Positions 32,495-40,218 of a stretch of 48,193 nt of DNA are shown here, in pieces; the stretch's first letter is position 1, and every line of letters begins with the position of its first letter. Source of the stretch: Thermocaproicibacter sp036260805 (GTDB lineage: Bacteria; Bacillota; Clostridia; Oscillospirales; Acutalibacteraceae). The DNA is taken from positions 1 through 48,193 of the forward strand of contig DATALZ010000035.1 in NCBI GenBank assembly GCA_036260805.1. The letters are read 5' to 3'. The notes under the pieces are model-generated. The model had not been told where the DNA came from and did not search any database. It saw only the letters and a list, made by a program, of their open reading frames with translations. The position numbers and the translations under genes are program-made.

Positions 32495-33247
32495 TTATGT
32501 AGTCAGCTTCTGGAACAAAGCTTTTGACGCTTCATAGTAATCTTTCTGCTTCCCCTGAATTCCAGATCCGTAATACACGCGCATCGACAGGCTCAGGTCT
32601 TTCGTCAGGGCAGACAGCTTTATATCTTTGCTTCCGGAAATCAAGTTGATTTTCACTGAACCATTCGCAAGCTTGGGGCATTTGGGGACGGAAAACCGCA
32701 TTTTGTCGTAGTCCGTGGCCGTATCTTTCGGCGTGCTGCCGTCCAGATAGGCGAACATGTGGTTCCCCTGTTGTTCCTGTGACCGGAATGACTCGTCGTC
32801 CGTAATAAAGATCATGCTGATTCCTTCCGTGATGTCGGCGGTCATTTTCGTCTGATAAGCCATATCCATCTGAGGATTCGCGGCCTGCCCTTTGCTGGAA
32901 GATATGGTGTACTGGTTGATCTGAACAACCACCTTGCCGTCTTTGTTGAGGTCCTTGCCGTACTTCGCCATTTCATTCTCCAGGGAATTGATGGCTTCTT
33001 GAGGGTAGTTCTGCCGGGTAATCATGCCAATGGTATAGTCCGGCTGAACCGTCCTTACCGCAGACCAGATGAAATAACCTGCAATAAGCAGAACGAAGGC
33101 CCCGATGAGCACATGGATTTTATGGTAGTACCAGAAGTTGTCCCATTTCCCCTGCGGCGTTTCCACAGTTTTCTCCGCTTTTTTCTCAGCGTTCGGGTCA
33201 TGGATGGTATCCTCGCCGGCATGCAGCAGATAACGTTCCCGCGCCAT
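32495..33247 (-). CDS. Single-pass membrane protein of unknown function
   Basis: 250 residues. A charged N-terminus (about 1-40, EKKAEKTVETPQGKWDNFWY) precedes one membrane span (HVLIGAFVLLIAGYFIWSAV, about 46-65). A soluble part of about 185 residues with a mixed alpha/beta pattern (ISMIFITDDESF, SVKINLISGSKDIKLS) follows, probably outside the cell. There is no cysteine cluster, catalytic motif or signal cleavage site that I recognise. It lies between ilvD and lysS, with gaps of about 90 bases on both sides, so it may be its own unit. AAAGGATGG precedes the ATG. No function is assigned. Confidence 0.8.
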   Translation of the reverse strand: MARERYLLHAGEDTIHDPNAEKKAEKTVETPQGKWDNFWYYHKIHVLIGAFVLLIAGYFIWSAVRTVQPDYTIGMITRQNYPQEAINSLENEMAKYGKDLNKDGKVVVQINQYTISSSKGQAANPQMDMAYQTKMTADITEGISMIFITDDESFRSQEQQGNHMFAYLDGSTPKDTATDYDKMRFSVPKCPKLANGSVKINLISGSKDIKLSALTKDLSLSMRVYYGSGIQGKQKDYYEASKALFQKLTT

Positions 33248-33337
33248 AAGCTATCGCCATCCTTTCTGCTTCAAAGCAAGAAACATTTTTAAAACACTTG
33301 GCTAATTGATAATCAAGAAACTTGAGATAATCTATGA

Positions 33338-34867
33338 TCAGTCTTTTTCGTCCTTTTTATTTTCGATCGGCTTCATTGTGGGGAACAGCAATACGTCGCG
33401 GATGGACGCGCTGTCCGTCAGGAGCATTACAAGGCGATCGATTCCCATGCCCATTCCGCCCGTCGGAGGCATCCCATACTCCAGAGCCGTCAGGAAATCC
33501 TCGTCGATCATATTGGCTTCTTCGTCACCCTTTGCGCGCAGATCCATCTGACGCATGAAGCGCTCTCTCTGGTCAATCGGGTCGTTCAGTTCGGAATAAG
33601 CGTTTGCCAGTTCGCAGCGTGCGATGTAAAGTTCAAAGCGCTCAACGAGTTCCGGCATACTGCGCTTTCTTTTGGTAAGCGGAGAAACCTCGACCGGGTA
33701 ATCGTAGATAAAGGTCGGCTGCAGGAGCTTTTCCTCAACCTTTTCGTCAAACGCAAGGGCCATAATGTCGCCCCACACATCTGTGGGTTTCGGCTCTATG
33801 CCGAGCTTCTTGGCGGCTTCTTTTGCTTTCTCAGTGTCGCCCTTGAACGAAAGGAAGTCCACGCCCGTGTACTTCAGAATCGCATCGTTCATCGTGAGGC
33901 GCTCAAACGGTACGGAGAAGTCAATCTCTTCGCCCTGATAGGTAATTTTATCGGTTCCGCAGGCATCCAGAGCACAGGCGCGTATCATGTTCTCGGTGCG
34001 CTCCATCATGCCGAAGTAATCAGTGTATGCCTCATACATTTCAATGGTGGTGAATTCGGGGTTGTGCTTTACGTCCATCCCTTCGTTGCGGAAGATGCGG
34101 CCAATTTCGTACACCTTTTCCATCCCGCCGACAATCAGTCTCTTCAGGTGCAGTTCGGTTGCAATGCGAAGGTACATGTCAATGTCCAGCGTATTGTGGT
34201 GCGTAACAAACGGACGTGCCGTCGCGCCGCCCGGAATGGTGTTGAGCACCGGAGTCTCCACCTCAATGTAGCCCATGTTGTCCAGCATGGTGCGGATTGT
34301 TTTGATAATTCTGCTGCGGCGGATGAAGGTTTCCTTCACTTCCGGGTTCACAATCAGGTCGATATAGCGCTGGCGATAACGAAGGTCGGTATCTTTCAAG
34401 CCGTGGAATTTTTCAGGCAAAGGAAGCAGAGACTTGGCCAGAAGGCGGATTTCCCTCGCGTGGACGGAAATTTCACCCCTGCGGGTTTTAAAAACGAAAC
34501 CCTTCACGCTGATCAGGTCGCCGACATCCCAGAAATTTTTCAGGTCGGTATAGCTGTCTTCGCCAACCTGGTCGATTTTCATATAGACCTGAATTCTGCC
34601 GCTGCGGTCATAAATATCCATAAAGCTGGCCTTGCCCATATCGCGCCAACTCATCACACGGCCTGCAATGCAGACGTCTTTGTTTTCCAGCTCTTCAAAC
34701 CGGTCGCGGATTTCCTGCGAGGTAATATCGCGCGGGCATGTGGTAATCTGGAACGGGTCTTTGCCTTCCTGCTGAAGTCCGGCAAGCTTGTTCCTTCTGA
34801 TTTCAACTTCGCTGACGTTCTGTGCAGCTTCTGAATCCTGCGTTGTTCCTATGGTTTCTTCACTCAT
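33338..34867 (-). CDS. lysS: Lysyl-tRNA synthetase, class II
   Basis: 509 residues. An N-terminal OB-fold anticodon-binding domain (VCIAGRVMSWRDMGKASFMD) is followed by the class II core: motif 2 FRNEGMDVKHNPEFTTIE and motif 3 GMGMGIDRLVMLLTDS. Charges tRNA-Lys in the cytoplasm. No T-box leader is visible upstream. It lies after the greA terminator; its own promoter is not clear, though AT-rich sequence and an 18-bp inverted repeat (34938-34955) lie upstream. Confidence 0.97.
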   Translation of the reverse strand: MSEETIGTTQDSEAAQNVSEVEIRRNKLAGLQQEGKDPFQITTCPRDITSQEIRDRFEELENKDVCIAGRVMSWRDMGKASFMDIYDRSGRIQVYMKIDQVGEDSYTDLKNFWDVGDLISVKGFVFKTRRGEISVHAREIRLLAKSLLPLPEKFHGLKDTDLRYRQRYIDLIVNPEVKETFIRRSRIIKTIRTMLDNMGYIEVETPVLNTIPGGATARPFVTHHNTLDIDMYLRIATELHLKRLIVGGMEKVYEIGRIFRNEGMDVKHNPEFTTIEMYEAYTDYFGMMERTENMIRACALDACGTDKITYQGEEIDFSVPFERLTMNDAILKYTGVDFLSFKGDTEKAKEAAKKLGIEPKPTDVWGDIMALAFDEKVEEKLLQPTFIYDYPVEVSPLTKRKRSMPELVERFELYIARCELANAYSELNDPIDQRERFMRQMDLRAKGDEEANMIDEDFLTALEYGMPPTGGMGMGIDRLVMLLTDSASIRDVLLFPTMKPIENKKDEKD

Positions 34868-34937
34868 TCTTATTTCGTGCCTTTCTTACATATGGTTGTG
34901 GACTGCGCGTCTTTATCGTTTCAAGAATACAACTGAA

Positions 34938-34955
34938 TTGAAAGATACCTTTCAA
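34938..34955. repeat. 18-bp inverted repeat upstream of lysS
   Basis: TTGAAAG (34938-34944) and CTTTCAA (34949-34955) around ATAC. It lies between the greA terminator and lysS, in the region where a lysS promoter would be. It could be an operator or chance; no T-run follows. Confidence 0.35.
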
Positions 34956-34962
34956 AAATTAC

Positions 34963-34998
34963 AAAAAGGGCAGGGTGACAAAAAAGCCACGCCTGCCC
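34963..34998 (-). terminator. Intrinsic terminator of greA
   Basis: GGGCAGG (34968-34974) pairs with CCTGCCC (34992-34998), with inner GTG/CAC pairing; on the minus strand TTTTTGTAA follows. It begins six bases after the greA stop. Confidence 0.85.
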
Positions 34999-35003
34999 GA
35001 ATA

Positions 35004-35489
35004 TTATTTGGAAATGGCTAAGACTTCATACTCCATTGTTCCGGCAGGAACTTCAATTTCAACCTTGTCTCCAATACCGTGGCCCAAAAGTGCCTTGCCG
35101 ACTGCCGATTCATCGGAAATGCAGCCGTTCAGCGGGTCCGCTTCATTGGAACCGACGATTTTATAGTTGATAACCTGGCTTGCGCCCGTAGTCGGGTTTG
35201 TCAAACGCAGTTCCGCTTTGGAACCGATGTGGATATTTTCAGAGCTGAGTTCGCTTTCATCAATGACCTTGACGAGTTTGAGCATGGCTTCAATATCGGC
35301 AATACGAGCTTCCATAATAGCCTGTTCATTTTTCGCCTCGTCGTATTCACTGTTTTCAGAAAGGTCGCCGAACGAAAGAGCAACCTTAATTTTTTCGGCT
35401 ACTTCTTTTCTCTTGACACCCTTGAGCTCATCGAGCTCGGCTTCCATTTTTTCAAGTCCTTCTTTTGTCAGAAGAATCTGTTTAACCAA
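35004..35489 (-). CDS. greA: Transcription elongation factor GreA
   Basis: 161 residues. The N-terminal coiled coil carries the acidic tip at DLSENSEYDEAKNEQ that reaches the RNA polymerase active site and stimulates cleavage of backtracked RNA. The C-terminal FKBP-like domain ends IGDKVEIEVPAGTMEYEVLAI. The start is taken as the TTG at 35489, eight bases after AAGGTGG; a GTG at 35501 would overlap that site. It has its own consensus promoter and terminator. Confidence 0.96.
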   Translation of the reverse strand: MVKQILLTKEGLEKMEAELDELKGVKRKEVAEKIKVALSFGDLSENSEYDEAKNEQAIMEARIADIEAMLKLVKVIDESELSSENIHIGSKAELRLTNPTTGASQVINYKIVGSNEADPLNGCISDESAVGKALLGHGIGDKVEIEVPAGTMEYEVLAISK

Positions 35490-35510
35490 TGCAACGACCA
35501 CCTTTTGAAA

Positions 35511-35529
35511 GCTGCAGGCGTTCTGCAGC
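35511..35529 (-). other. Hairpin in the greA leader
   Basis: GCTGCAG (35511-35517) and CTGCAGC (35523-35529) form a perfect 7-bp stem with a five-base loop, about 20 bases after the predicted start site and just upstream of the ribosome binding site. There is no T-run. Confidence 0.45.
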
Positions 35530-35555
35530 CCATAATATTCCGGATAGTAAATCTT

Positions 35556-35584
35556 ATTATAGTGAACCGAGACCGTTCTGTCAA
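35556..35584 (-). promoter_or_regulatory. Full-consensus sigma-A promoter of greA
   Basis: On the minus strand TTGACA (35579-35584) and TATAAT (35556-35561), both exact consensus, are 17 bases apart. Transcription would start near 35549. This is the best-matching promoter in the window and predicts strong constitutive expression. Confidence 0.9.
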
Positions 35585-35618
35585 TCGTTCCGGCACACGG
35601 AATTTACAGCGAAAGCAC

Positions 35619-36911
35619 TCAGTCCCTGCCGGATTCCGTCGTAGGGCCGGCTGACGTACCGGGCGCCAGCCTAATATTCGCTCCCTGGCGAACCAAAGCC
35701 GAAACAGCAGTCTCAACCTGAACGTCGGCAGAAGGCGGCAGATTGTTCGTCTCGTAAAGGCTCTGCTGGTTATCCATCAGGCTTTTCGTAATATCCACGC
35801 TGATTCCGGTTCCGTTAAATGTTTTTCCGCCGGCCGTAAGATATTCCGCTGTGGAAAGGAGCATGGCCGAACCGTCGGAAAGCGGAACCGCCGTAACCTT
35901 TGTTCCGTCCCCCGCTGTTTTTTCACCGACCAGCATGCCCTTTTTAAAGTCCCGGATATCCGCGGCGAAAAGCTCCGCCGCTCCGGAAGTCTGCGTGTTT
36001 ACCAGTACGCTGATCGGCAGGTTCACTTCGTTTGCCTTAGAGGTATATTCTACGGTAACCTTACCGTTTTTATCCCGGCTTGTTACAGTGTTTCCCGCAG
36101 GAAGCAGAGTATCCAGCACCGATGCGGCCGCTGCCATGCTGCCGCCGGAGTTTCCCCTCAGGTCAATTACGATTCCCTTCGCACCCTGATGCACAAGAGT
36201 GGAAATCGCGTTGTTGAAGTCGTCCGCGGTATTTTGTCCGAACTGGATGATTTTGATGTATGCGGCGTTTCCGTTAATCATCGACGACTCCAGTGTCTCC
36301 TGGGTATATTCTCCTCTGGTAACGGTGATATCGGCCGACTGAGAGCTTTTCGCAGAGGACGTTCCGTCGGAGCCCGCGGTGCGCAGAATCTTGAATTTAA
36401 TCTGCGACCCGGCAGCACCGTCCAGCTCGTTTAAAGCGGCGGCGTAAGTGATGCGGGCCACTTCTTTTCCGTCAATCTGCGTGACGGTATCCCCTTTTTT
36501 GATTCCGGCTTTTTCCGCCGGAGAGCCGGGAATCACTTCAATTACTTCCATGTTGCCGTCGCTGTCCTGAACCGTGCGGATACCGACGCCGGTGCTTTTG
36601 GAATCGGTGGAATTCAAATACGCTTTGTACTTTTTTGCGGAAAGATACTGTGTGTGCGAATCACCCAGACCCGCAACGTATCCGGTACAGATGCCATCGG
36701 TCAGGGAGTCCTCGTCGATCTTTCCCACATAATCCTGCCTGGCCTTCTGGTCAATTTCGCTCAGCTTGGTGTACATGGCCTGGCGTTCGTTTACATCGGC
36801 GACCTTTTGGTTAAAGCTTTTCATGGCGTATGAGTAGGTCAGTGTCACAGTGATTGCCGCCGAAATGGCGGCAGCGGAGATTGCGGCGCCGATTGAAATT
36901 TTTCTGCTCAT
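35619..36911 (-). CDS. S41 family (C-terminal processing) peptidase with PDZ domain
   Basis: 430 residues from the ATG at 36911 (AAAGGAA upstream). An uncleaved-looking N-terminal membrane anchor (about 6-30) is followed by a helical cap, a PDZ domain (about 105-180, with VIEVIPGSPAEKAGIKKGD) and the S41 protease core. The catalytic pair is S309 (NTQTSGAAE) and K331 (GEKTAG), with substrate-strand KGIVIDLRGNSGG. Enzymes of this type trim or activate envelope proteins; in other bacteria CtpA/Prc enzymes degrade cell-wall hydrolases. It lies downstream of the M23 hydrolase and ftsEX, which makes the hydrolase a plausible substrate (inference). Confidence 0.94.
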   Translation of the reverse strand: MSRKISIGAAISAAAISAAITVTLTYSYAMKSFNQKVADVNERQAMYTKLSEIDQKARQDYVGKIDEDSLTDGICTGYVAGLGDSHTQYLSAKKYKAYLNSTDSKSTGVGIRTVQDSDGNMEVIEVIPGSPAEKAGIKKGDTVTQIDGKEVARITYAAALNELDGAAGSQIKFKILRTAGSDGTSSAKSSQSADITVTRGEYTQETLESSMINGNAAYIKIIQFGQNTADDFNNAISTLVHQGAKGIVIDLRGNSGGSMAAAASVLDTLLPAGNTVTSRDKNGKVTVEYTSKANEVNLPISVLVNTQTSGAAELFAADIRDFKKGMLVGEKTAGDGTKVTAVPLSDGSAMLLSTAEYLTAGGKTFNGTGISVDITKSLMDNQQSLYETNNLPPSADVQVETAVSALVRQGANIRLAPGTSAGPTTESGRD

Positions 36912-36993
36912 CAGCAACATTCCTTTTGCCGTTTATGCGGTTTGGCAGAAGCTGAAACGGCTTTACAAAAACCTTCATAAAACGGCAGACTGG

Positions 36994-37024
36994 GCCTGCA
37001 TGCGAATTTTCGTCGCATACAGGC
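36994..37024. other. Hairpin between the M23 and S41 genes
   Basis: GCCTGCATGCGA (36994-37005) pairs with TCGCATACAGGC (37013-37024), one mismatch, seven-base loop. No T-run follows on either strand, so it is more likely an mRNA stability or processing element, or a partial terminator, than a full stop. Confidence 0.5.
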
Positions 37025-37067
37025 CTCTGCTTTTCATGATTCTCGAATTTGTCTGGGGAAACAGATA

Positions 37068-38309
37068 TTATCCGAAGTAAGCCATCGGGTTTACCGGGGA
37101 ACCGTATCTGCGAATTTCAAAATGGCAGTGGTTGCCGGTGGAATCGCCTGTGCTGCCGATATAGCCAATCGTCTGGCCTTTGGTAACCTGCTCGCCCGCG
37201 CTTACCGCCACGCTGCTCATATGTGCGCTCAAAGAGGAATATCCGTTGCCGTGGTCAATAACGACAACATTTCCGTAACCGCCGTAACCGGAACCGGAGA
37301 AACCATACCCGGCCCAGATTACCCTTCCGGAATCTGCTGCGACAATCGGCGAACCATAGTTTGCCGCAATGTCGATTCCTTTATGGAAGGAGCCCATGTC
37401 GTAGCTGCCATACCCTTGGGAAATGCAGATATAGCTTGGTACCGGCCATGTAAAGTTGCCCTTGCTCACATAACCGCCGCTGCCGCCTCCATTGGAGCCA
37501 CCACCATTGGAGCCACCGCCGTTGGAACCGCCGCCCTGGTTTTGCGGTTTCTGCGAAGCATAGTAGTTTGCAAACCAGTTATCAATCGCTGCGTCCAGCT
37601 TTTTCTGATCCGCGGCGTTCTTAGCGCTTTCCGCCTGCTTCTGGGCCTCATTCTGGCCAAGCTGGGTGATAACCTGTGATACATCCGCTTCCAGCGTCTG
37701 GAGCTTTTTCTGGTTCTGGTCCAGAGAAGCCTTGCTTGCGGTAACCGTTTTCTTCTTGGCTTCAATATCCGCCTTCTGGGCCTTTACGCTGTTAATATCG
37801 TTTTTCAGTGTATTGATCAGGTTTGTGTCATGCTCGGTAATCACCTGAATCAACTCCGCCTTATCGGCAAGATCCATAATGTTTCTTGCATTCAGGATGA
37901 TTTCAATGTTGGAAGCCTCGCCAGTCAGATAAAGCGCATAGAGACGTTCCTTCAGCTTCTGGAAATTCGTATCGATTTCCTTCTGCTTGCCGGCGATCTG
38001 GGTCTCTTTGTCGCGGATATCCTTGTCCAGACCAGCAATCTGCGCATTCAGGTCGTCAATCTGACTTTCCACATTTTTAATCTGTGCGTCCAGCTTATCT
38101 TTATAAGCCTGTTTGTTCGCCTTATCGTTTTTGAGCTTGTCGAGTTCCGCGTCAATCTGCTTTTCCTGCTGCTTCAGTTCAGACTGCTGCTGCTGCATGT
38201 CGCTCAATGAAGACGCCGACGCCGGAACCTTGCTCATGGAAACCGTAAAAATCATAGTCAGGGATAAAGCGGCCGCGGTCACGCTCTTTGCCAGCATTTT
38301 ACCAGTCAA
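37068..38309 (-). CDS. Murein hydrolase activator-type protein: coiled coil plus M23 peptidase domain
   Basis: About 413 residues. After a signal peptide (SVTAAALSLTMIFTVSMSKV, cleavage probably after ASA) comes a long coiled coil (about 35-245), a GGGSN-repeat linker, and a C-terminal M23 (LytM) domain with zinc ligands in FHKGIDI and GNHCHFEIR. The full set of ligands suggests an active endopeptidase rather than an EnvC-like degenerate activator. Coiled-coil M23 proteins of this layout dock on FtsX through the coiled coil. The start is uncertain: TTG at 38309 has GGGGGAG six bases upstream and lies inside the end of ftsX; the ATG at 38297 lacks a site. Confidence 0.92.
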   Translation of the reverse strand: MTGKMLAKSVTAAALSLTMIFTVSMSKVPASASSLSDMQQQQSELKQQEKQIDAELDKLKNDKANKQAYKDKLDAQIKNVESQIDDLNAQIAGLDKDIRDKETQIAGKQKEIDTNFQKLKERLYALYLTGEASNIEIILNARNIMDLADKAELIQVITEHDTNLINTLKNDINSVKAQKADIEAKKKTVTASKASLDQNQKKLQTLEADVSQVITQLGQNEAQKQAESAKNAADQKKLDAAIDNWFANYYASQKPQNQGGGSNGGGSNGGGSNGGGSGGYVSKGNFTWPVPSYICISQGYGSYDMGSFHKGIDIAANYGSPIVAADSGRVIWAGYGFSGSGYGGYGNVVVIDHGNGYSSLSAHMSSVAVSAGEQVTKGQTIGYIGSTGDSTGNHCHFEIRRYGSPVNPMAYFG

Positions 38310-39210
38310 CAATGTCTCCCCCTTCTTTTTTCAGATATTTTCCGATGGAAATGATACCGCCGATGGCTCCGAAAACGCACCCTGCAAGAATAAAGATTGC
38401 GGTAAGCGGTACTGCAATATTGCCCATGGAAATTGGTGAGAACAATGTGATGGATGTAAGGGTGCTGACCAGTTTCCCGTAAAGCAGCTGCAAAATTATG
38501 CTGCTGAAGATACCGGAAATCAGGCCGATGATCATACCTTCTACAACAAACGGAATTCGGACGAACCAGTTCGTCGCTCCGACGGATTTCATAATATTGA
38601 TTTCAAGCCTGCGGGAGAACATCGTCGCCCGGATGGTATTGGAGATGATGAAAAGGGAAACAAGGCTCAAAAGGAGGATAATCCAAAAACCGCCGGACGT
38701 TATCATATGATCCAGCTTTGTAAGCTTTGCAGCAATGTCGGAGTAGTCGTTCACGCTGCCGACTCCGCTGATTTTCAGAATCTTCGCAACGGTGTCCTTG
38801 TATTTTGAAAGATCCTTGAAAGAGACCTGATATGCGTCTGGAAGGGGGTTGTCCTTACCGGTCATGCCGGCGAGCAGGTTCGCATCCTTTTCCCCCAGCA
38901 TACCCATAACGTTTTCAATCGCCTGGTCTTTCGGAACGAACTTACAGCTTTTAATGTTGTCCAGCTTTTTTATTTCCTGCCCGGCCTTTACCGAAGAAAG
39001 AACCGGCAGGCCCTGCTGCATATAAATCTTAACGGAATTTGTTCCCTCAACTGTCTTCATGGCCGCGCTGATATTCATGGAGAAAAGAATTGCCGCGCCG
39101 GTCAGAAGCAGACACGATACCAAAACGCCTACGGAAGCAAGCGACATGGTGCGGTTGCTCCAGATGTTCCGCACGCCTTCTTTCAATAAGTAACGAATGC
39201 TTTTAATCAT
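38299..39210 (-). CDS. ftsX: Cell division protein FtsX
   Basis: 303 residues from the ATG at 39210 (GGGAGG upstream). Four membrane spans: one near 25-47, then a large extracellular domain (about 50-170), and three from about 175 to the C-terminus. The extracellular loop is where partner hydrolases dock. FtsX is the membrane part of the FtsEX complex that controls peptidoglycan hydrolases in division or elongation. It overlaps ftsE by 8 bases and the M23 gene's start, so the three are tightly coupled. Confidence 0.95.
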   Translation of the reverse strand: MIKSIRYLLKEGVRNIWSNRTMSLASVGVLVSCLLLTGAAILFSMNISAAMKTVEGTNSVKIYMQQGLPVLSSVKAGQEIKKLDNIKSCKFVPKDQAIENVMGMLGEKDANLLAGMTGKDNPLPDAYQVSFKDLSKYKDTVAKILKISGVGSVNDYSDIAAKLTKLDHMITSGGFWIILLLSLVSLFIISNTIRATMFSRRLEINIMKSVGATNWFVRIPFVVEGMIIGLISGIFSSIILQLLYGKLVSTLTSITLFSPISMGNIAVPLTAIFILAGCVFGAIGGIISIGKYLKKEGGDIVDW

Positions 39211-39886
39211 GCTGCGCCTCCCAGTTGCAGCTGTCCGAAAGTACGGTGCCGCTGTTGATTTCCACAACTCTGCGCTGAAAATGTTTTACCAGCGAATGTT
39301 CATGCGTAACCATCAGGATTGTGGTTCCGCGCTTGTTGATCTGCGTTAGAAGGTCTACGATTTCAAAAGAAAGCGCCGGGTCGACGTTGCCGGTCGGCTC
39401 GTCCGCAATCAGAAGTTTCGGGCTGTTGACCAGGGCCCGCGCCAACCCCACACGCTGCTGCTCGCCGCCGGAAAGTTCGCGTGGGTGACACTTAGCCTTG
39501 TCCTGAAGATTCACAAGGCTTAATATGTACGGCACGCGCTTGCGGATTTCCCTGCTGGAAGCGCCCACAACGTGCATGGCAAAGGCAACGTTCTCAAACA
39601 CCGTCATTTTGTTGATGAGGCGGAAGTCCTGAAACACCATGCCCATCATACGGCGAAGGTACGGAACCTCGCTGCGCTTCAGTTCCGAAAGTTTCTGCTC
39701 GCCAACGATAATTTCGCCTTCTGTGGGGCGCTCCTCGCAGGTAATCAGTTTTAAAAACGTGCTTTTTCCGGCGCCGGACTGCCCGACGATAAACACAAAT
39801 TCACCGTCGTCCACTTTTATGCTGACGTCGTTCAGCGCCTGTGTTCCGTTTGGATAAACTTTACTGACGTTTTTGAATTCTATCAA
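39203..39886 (-). CDS. ftsE: Cell division ATP-binding protein FtsE
   Basis: 227 residues. ABC ATPase with Walker A GQSGAGKST, signature LSGGEQQRVGLARAL, Walker B LLIADEPTGNVD and H-loop VTHEH. Powers FtsX to activate murein hydrolases. The start is TTG at 39886, eight bases after GGAG; it begins MIEFKNVSKVYPNGTQAL as usual for the family. It is the first gene of a probable ftsE-ftsX-M23-S41 operon. Confidence 0.96.
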   Translation of the reverse strand: MIEFKNVSKVYPNGTQALNDVSIKVDDGEFVFIVGQSGAGKSTFLKLITCEERPTEGEIIVGEQKLSELKRSEVPYLRRMMGMVFQDFRLINKMTVFENVAFAMHVVGASSREIRKRVPYILSLVNLQDKAKCHPRELSGGEQQRVGLARALVNSPKLLIADEPTGNVDPALSFEIVDLLTQINKRGTTILMVTHEHSLVKHFQRRVVEINSGTVLSDSCNWEAQHD

Positions 39887-39939
39887 AATAATCGCTCCAA
39901 ATTTCGATTGTATTTTCCTATTTTCTTATTTGGCCTTGT

Positions 39940-39967
39940 TTAATAAATAAATGCGACGGATTTTCAA
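39940..39967 (-). promoter_or_regulatory. Possible promoter of ftsE
   Basis: On the minus strand TTGAAA (39962-39967) and TATTAA (39940-39945) are 16 bases apart, about 54 bases before the ftsE start. The -10 is a partial match. Confidence 0.4.
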
Positions 39968-39972
39968 GATAA

Positions 39973-40158
39973 AACTGTTCCAAACAAGGAAAAAACACAG
40001 GAATACTTTCCGTATTCCGAGTATTTTTGACACTGGGCGGTGCAGTTTTAGCCGAAATAGACAAGTTCCTTGATTTTTTAAACGAGGCCCAAGAGGCATA
40101 TACAAAGCAATGCCCATCGGTACCATTCCATAATACCAATGGGCGTATTAATTATTAA
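39973..40158 (+). pseudogene. Possible remnant of a small protein gene
   Basis: A 61-codon open frame with no ATG, ending at TAA 40156-40158. Its middle (ETSGG-free stretch AVLAEIDKFLDFLNEAQEAY) has the amphipathic, charged look of real protein. A TTG at 40027 is the only plausible start and has no ribosome binding site. It could be the tail of a decayed gene; family unknown. Confidence 0.25.
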
Positions 40159-40218
40159 TCGTTTATAGAACTATTTTGTAATATTTTTGTAACACTTTTT
40201 TACAGGTAAAATTTTGAA

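Larger units (their letters stand above)
39887..40218. other. 332-base gap between ftsE and the PucR-type regulator
   Basis: It holds the probable ftsE promoter (39940-39967), a GGAATAC/GTATTCC hairpin (40000-40018) followed by GAGTATTTTTG on the + strand, a longer imperfect hairpin (GCCCATCGGTA 40112-40122 with TACCAATGGGC 40134-40144) and a short + strand open frame that may be a gene remnant (39973-40158). No intact gene is visible. Confidence 0.5.

Noticed and set aside
37485..37550. GGGSN-encoding tandem repeats taken as a CRISPR-like or satellite array
   Set aside because: The repeats are in frame and encode the flexible linker between the coiled coil and M23 domain.
39918..40139. 73-residue minus-strand frame between ftsE and the PucR-type gene
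   Set aside because: No ribosome binding site, biased Ser/Phe composition, and it covers the probable ftsE promoter.
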